Source: Sphaerimonospora thailandensis (GTDB lineage Bacteria; Actinomycetota; Actinomycetes; Streptosporangiales; Streptosporangiaceae). Taken from it: a stretch of 64,000 nucleotides of DNA. Under the pieces are notes generated by a model. That model was not told the DNA's origin. It saw nothing but the letters and a program-made list of their open reading frames with translations, and made no database searches. Below are positions 61,444 to 64,000 of this stretch, piece after piece. Location: assembly GCF_016863115.1 (NCBI RefSeq), contig NZ_BOOG01000041.1, positions 1-64,000 of the forward strand, read 5' to 3'. The number at the start of each line of letters is the position of its first letter. Within the stretch, counting starts at the first letter, position 1. Position numbers and translations under genes: made by a program.

Positions 61444-61998
61444 TCAGTCCCAGTCACGGACGTCGATGCAGGCGGAGACGGCGGTGACGAGCTGGTCGTG
61501 ATCGGCGCGACTCATGGCTGGGAAGCGGTCGTGGTGCCACTCGATGTAGAGGATGGAGATGAGGTTGATCGTGCCGTCGGCGACCAGCTTTCTGAGGACG
61601 GGGTACTCGGCGCCCTCGATGTCCATCTTCACGACGACATGGTCGTCCGGAGTGACGGTCCGGCGCAGCCAGGCGCTGAAGTCGATGGCAGGGACCGGAA
61701 CCGGTGAGTCGTAGTCGATCTGCTGGTCGTACACCGGCGGGACACGCTTGCCCGGCATCACGGTGGAGCTCTCGTGGTGGCCGAGGAAGAGGTTGATCGT
61801 CCCGTCGTGTGTCCATACTGCGCTGGGGGAGACTTCCACCTGGGGCGAGTGAGGCGCGCGTGCGACTTCGCGGTGGATGGCTGGCAGAAGCTCCTTGTTG
61901 GGCTCGAAGGCGTAAAAGTCGTGATCGGGGAGCTCCTTGATGAAGCGGCTCAGCACGATTCCGAGGTTGGTTCCGCAGTCGACGAGAACTTTGCGCAC
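61444..61998 (-). CDS. FkbM-family methyltransferase
   Basis: 184 residues from a GTG preceded by GGGAGT. It opens directly with the SAM loop (MRKVLVDCGTNLGIVLSRF), then DFYAFEPNKELLPAI (motif II), VSPSAVWTHDGTINLFLG and the FkbM hallmark VVVKMDIEGAEYPVLRKLV. Members O-methylate sugars or polyketide hydroxyls. It lacks an N-terminal extension and overlaps the upstream membrane-protein gene by 49 bases, implying tight co-translation. Confidence 0.88.
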   Translation of the reverse strand: MRKVLVDCGTNLGIVLSRFIKELPDHDFYAFEPNKELLPAIHREVARAPHSPQVEVSPSAVWTHDGTINLFLGHHESSTVMPGKRVPPVYDQQIDYDSPVPVPAIDFSAWLRRTVTPDDHVVVKMDIEGAEYPVLRKLVADGTINLISILYIEWHHDRFPAMSRADHDQLVTAVSACIDVRDWD

Positions 61999-63545
61999 AG
62001 AGGACTCCCATGGTCGGTTGTGGAGACGGGCAGGTGGATCTCCTGCACGACTTGGTCGGCGAGCAGGACGAAGTCACCGGTATCCGGGCGGTAGCAGCGC
62101 TCCTGGTAGCGAATGATGATGCGGCGCACCGGTTCCTTCCCGCGGTATGGAGGAAGGTCGCCCCACTGGTAGAGCTGGCCGCCGGGAGCCTTGAGACGGC
62201 GCAGACGCCGCGGTAGCGGACTCTTCGGCGTATCGGCGCGGAGACGGATGAACATCGCTGTCAGGAACGCGATGTGCTCGATCGCCTGCTTGTCATCCGC
62301 CTGCACCTGACCCTGAGCCTGCTTGAGGCGATGAAGTTCATCGCGGTCGTTCACCGCGTGGACGAGTCGGTCGCGGAGGTCCCGGTCCCAGACGATGCCG
62401 AGGTGGCCGTGGACAACGGGTTCGTCGGTGAAGAAGTAGCCCAGAACGCGACCGAACTCGCGCTCATAGGGGCACATGAAGTTGTTGTAGAGACCCAACG
62501 TCGCGCCGGAGGCGGTTTCCACCTGCCAGTGGATGCGAGCTGTGAAAGGTGAGTCCCACCAGCCCAGGTGCCAGGGTTGCCACAGTAGATCAGCTGCGCT
62601 GAGCAAGAGCGCCGCGAGCGCGATCAGTGCGGCGAGCCAGCCGAATGCGGTGTCGTACTCTGCGTCGGGGAGCAGTGCGACAGTGATAGCGAGGGCGATG
62701 TTGGTGCCGATGTTCTCCCAGAAGAAGATGCCGGAAGCGAGAACGACAGCGATGTTGAAGAGGGCGGTCGCCGCGAGGATCGTGATCAGCAATCGGCGAT
62801 CGAGAAACGCGACGAGTCCGGCGGCCTCGACGGCCATTGTGAAGAAGTTGACCGGACGATCGACGAGGCGCACTCGGCGCAGCATGCGGGACACGGTCTC
62901 AGCGCTTAGAAAGCGTGCCCAGCCCCAGCAGTACGCGGAAGCCATGAGGTAATGGGTGCGGTTGTGCCAGGCCCAGGACCACGGCCATGGTCCGAGCCGG
63001 GCCTTGCTCCACGCCGGCTTGACGTAGTGGGAGAGCGAGACGCAACCGAGCACCATCAGCAGCCCTGCGGTGGATCTTGTGCTCCCGAAGGGCGTCGCCA
63101 CCAGGAACCAGGCGAGGTATGCCTTGAGCAGCCGCAGGGGCATCATCGCGTGGTGCTTCCACCCATTCAGCCGACCGCAAATGACGGTGAGCCACGGCAG
63201 CAGGGCAGGCGGCCAAAGGCAGGATGCCACCGCAAGGAGTAGAAGCACCGCTTTGGCGTGGCGTTGCGGCCTGATGGGTTGGGTCACGTCGTAGTCGCTC
63301 GTGGCACCCTGCCAGGTGAGCATGATGATTACGAAGGCAACGAACCAGCGGAAGGGGCCCGGGTCGGGCAAGGGGAGGAAGACCATCGCCACGGAGGGGA
63401 CGGCGGTTGCAAGCGACGCGAGCAGGAGCGTCGGTCGACGGGACAGTGCCCGCACTGCCGGGGAGACGGCGAAGCGGTAGCAGAAAACGACGGCCGCCAC
63501 GGTCACGGCAGTGGGCACGTACGCGGGGACTGAAGCCAGGTCCAC
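61950..63545 (-). CDS. Multi-pass membrane protein with C-terminal soluble domain, family unrecognised
   Basis: 531 residues from a GTG. About eight to ten hydrophobic segments fill residues 1-320 (AVTVAAVVFCYRFAVSP, FRWFVAFVIIMLTWQGA, LITILAATALFNIAVVLASG). A Trp-rich stretch (LGPWPWSWAWHNRTHYLMAS) lies between helices. The cytosolic end (about 330-531) contains EREFGRVLGYFFTDEPVVHG and EPVRRIIIRYQERCYRPDTG. I cannot assign a family; a lipid-linked or polymer-associated enzyme or carrier is possible from context only. It sits between a glycosyltransferase and the FkbM-like gene in one operon. Confidence 0.75.
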   Translation of the reverse strand: MDLASVPAYVPTAVTVAAVVFCYRFAVSPAVRALSRRPTLLLASLATAVPSVAMVFLPLPDPGPFRWFVAFVIIMLTWQGATSDYDVTQPIRPQRHAKAVLLLLAVASCLWPPALLPWLTVICGRLNGWKHHAMMPLRLLKAYLAWFLVATPFGSTRSTAGLLMVLGCVSLSHYVKPAWSKARLGPWPWSWAWHNRTHYLMASAYCWGWARFLSAETVSRMLRRVRLVDRPVNFFTMAVEAAGLVAFLDRRLLITILAATALFNIAVVLASGIFFWENIGTNIALAITVALLPDAEYDTAFGWLAALIALAALLLSAADLLWQPWHLGWWDSPFTARIHWQVETASGATLGLYNNFMCPYEREFGRVLGYFFTDEPVVHGHLGIVWDRDLRDRLVHAVNDRDELHRLKQAQGQVQADDKQAIEHIAFLTAMFIRLRADTPKSPLPRRLRRLKAPGGQLYQWGDLPPYRGKEPVRRIIIRYQERCYRPDTGDFVLLADQVVQEIHLPVSTTDHGSPLCAKFSSTAEPTSESC

Positions 63546-63551
63546 CGCCGC

Positions 63552-64000
63552 CTACCGAACGGACGAGAAGGGGATGCGTCGGATGCGCCCACGGGTCGTC
63601 GGCAGTGCCTCCAGGTAGGAGGCGATCCGCTCTCGGGAGTCCTGGACGAGGTAGAGGTTCCGGTGCCGTTTGACATTGGCGCGAAGCTCCCGGGTCCGGT
63701 TGAGGAAATGGAGCACGGATCCGCTGTCGATCCGTGGAGCGGTGGTGCCGAGCTCCGCCTTGTGGACCTCTCTCGCGCACCAGTGCTGGTCGTACGTCGG
63801 CAGGGGCACCAGGTGGACCGGCTTGCCAAGGACGAACGCTTCGCTGATGAGGTTGAAGCCGGCGTTGGAGAAGACGGCATCGGAACGCGCGAGGTCGGCG
63901 ACGAACGCGTGACGGTCGAAGGGGCGGATTTCGATCCTGGCTTCGGCGTACTGACGCAGTGTCCCGATCTCGTCCGAGTGCGCGTAGATCCGCAGGGCTC
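63552..64000 (-). CDS. Glycosyltransferase (MurG/GT28-like C-terminal half), cut by window edge
   Basis: The reading frame runs from the stop at 63552 to the window end without a start, about 148 codons. The visible part matches the nucleotide-sugar-binding half of GT-B enzymes: LARSDAVFSNAGFNLISEAF, then VLGKPVHLVPLPTYDQHWCA, where the Gly/Glu-rich loop holds the donor diphosphate. A basic tail ends the protein. It is the first visible gene of the - strand operon containing the membrane protein, FkbM-like and phosphatase genes. Confidence 0.82.
   Translation of the reverse strand, partial: ALRIYAHSDEIGTLRQYAEARIEIRPFDRHAFVADLARSDAVFSNAGFNLISEAFVLGKPVHLVPLPTYDQHWCAREVHKAELGTTAPRIDSGSVLHFLNRTRELRANVKRHRNLYLVQDSRERIASYLEALPTTRGRIRRIPFSSVR

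Overview
This is about 64 kb of very GC-rich DNA from a filamentous actinobacterium. Housekeeping gene order is the one seen in streptomycetes and relatives (desaturase, tRNA-Gln, glmU, prs, rplY, pth; and mfd, mazG, eno, divIC, DUF501, ppx). The accessory content fits Streptosporangiales best, but that placement is inference and no rRNA is present to confirm it.

Layout. 1-5345: cut-off secreted protease; TamR-type MarR regulator divergent from trans-aconitate methyltransferase; TetR regulator with fatty-acid desaturase; orphan HTH/LAGLIDADG-like protein. 5450-9830: tRNA-Gln, glmU, prs, rplY, pth. 9969-15397: sugar transferase, then sulfate activation (cysQ, cysD, a 32-codon ORF, cysN), a sulfotransferase and panD. 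15547-24229: methyltransferase, excisionase/PIN toxin-antitoxin pair, Ser/Thr kinase, DUF234-type ATPase, EamA transporter with MarR regulator, VWA protein, lipoprotein. 24305-31740: complete ectoine/hydroxyectoine system, with uptake operon ehuBCDA and biosynthesis operon ectABCD. Their upstream regions share a collinear set of conserved blocks, including perfect CRP-type palindromes. 31741-37184: MacB/FtsX-type ABC exporter divergent from a two-component system. 37187-41225: kinase-like protein, small membrane protein, GH26-like lipoprotein, ECF sigma factor with membrane partner.

41231-43138 is an accessory patch: a frameshifted type I restriction R-subunit remnant followed by a tightly overlapped three-gene operon that reads as toxin (HigB/Gp49-like), antitoxin (HigA-like) and SecB-like chaperone, i.e. 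a TAC module. 43291-45377: APS kinase fused to a decayed ATP-sulfurylase domain, plus a methyltransferase. 45552-54197: mfd, SurA-like lipoprotein, mazG, eno, divIC, DUF501, ppx. 54234-57424: PadR/HAAS pair with a palindromic operator, ArsR-type regulator, second EamA transporter.

57450-64000 looks acquired: IS-end-like direct repeats, then a sugar epimerase, an atypical methionyl-tRNA synthetase, histidine phosphatase, FkbM-like methyltransferase, an unrecognised multi-pass membrane protein and a glycosyltransferase cut by the window edge.

How the genes cooperate: CysDN makes APS, CysC (30 kb away) makes PAPS, the sulfotransferase can use PAPS, and CysQ removes the PAP by-product. EctABCD makes hydroxyectoine while EhuABCD recovers it from outside.
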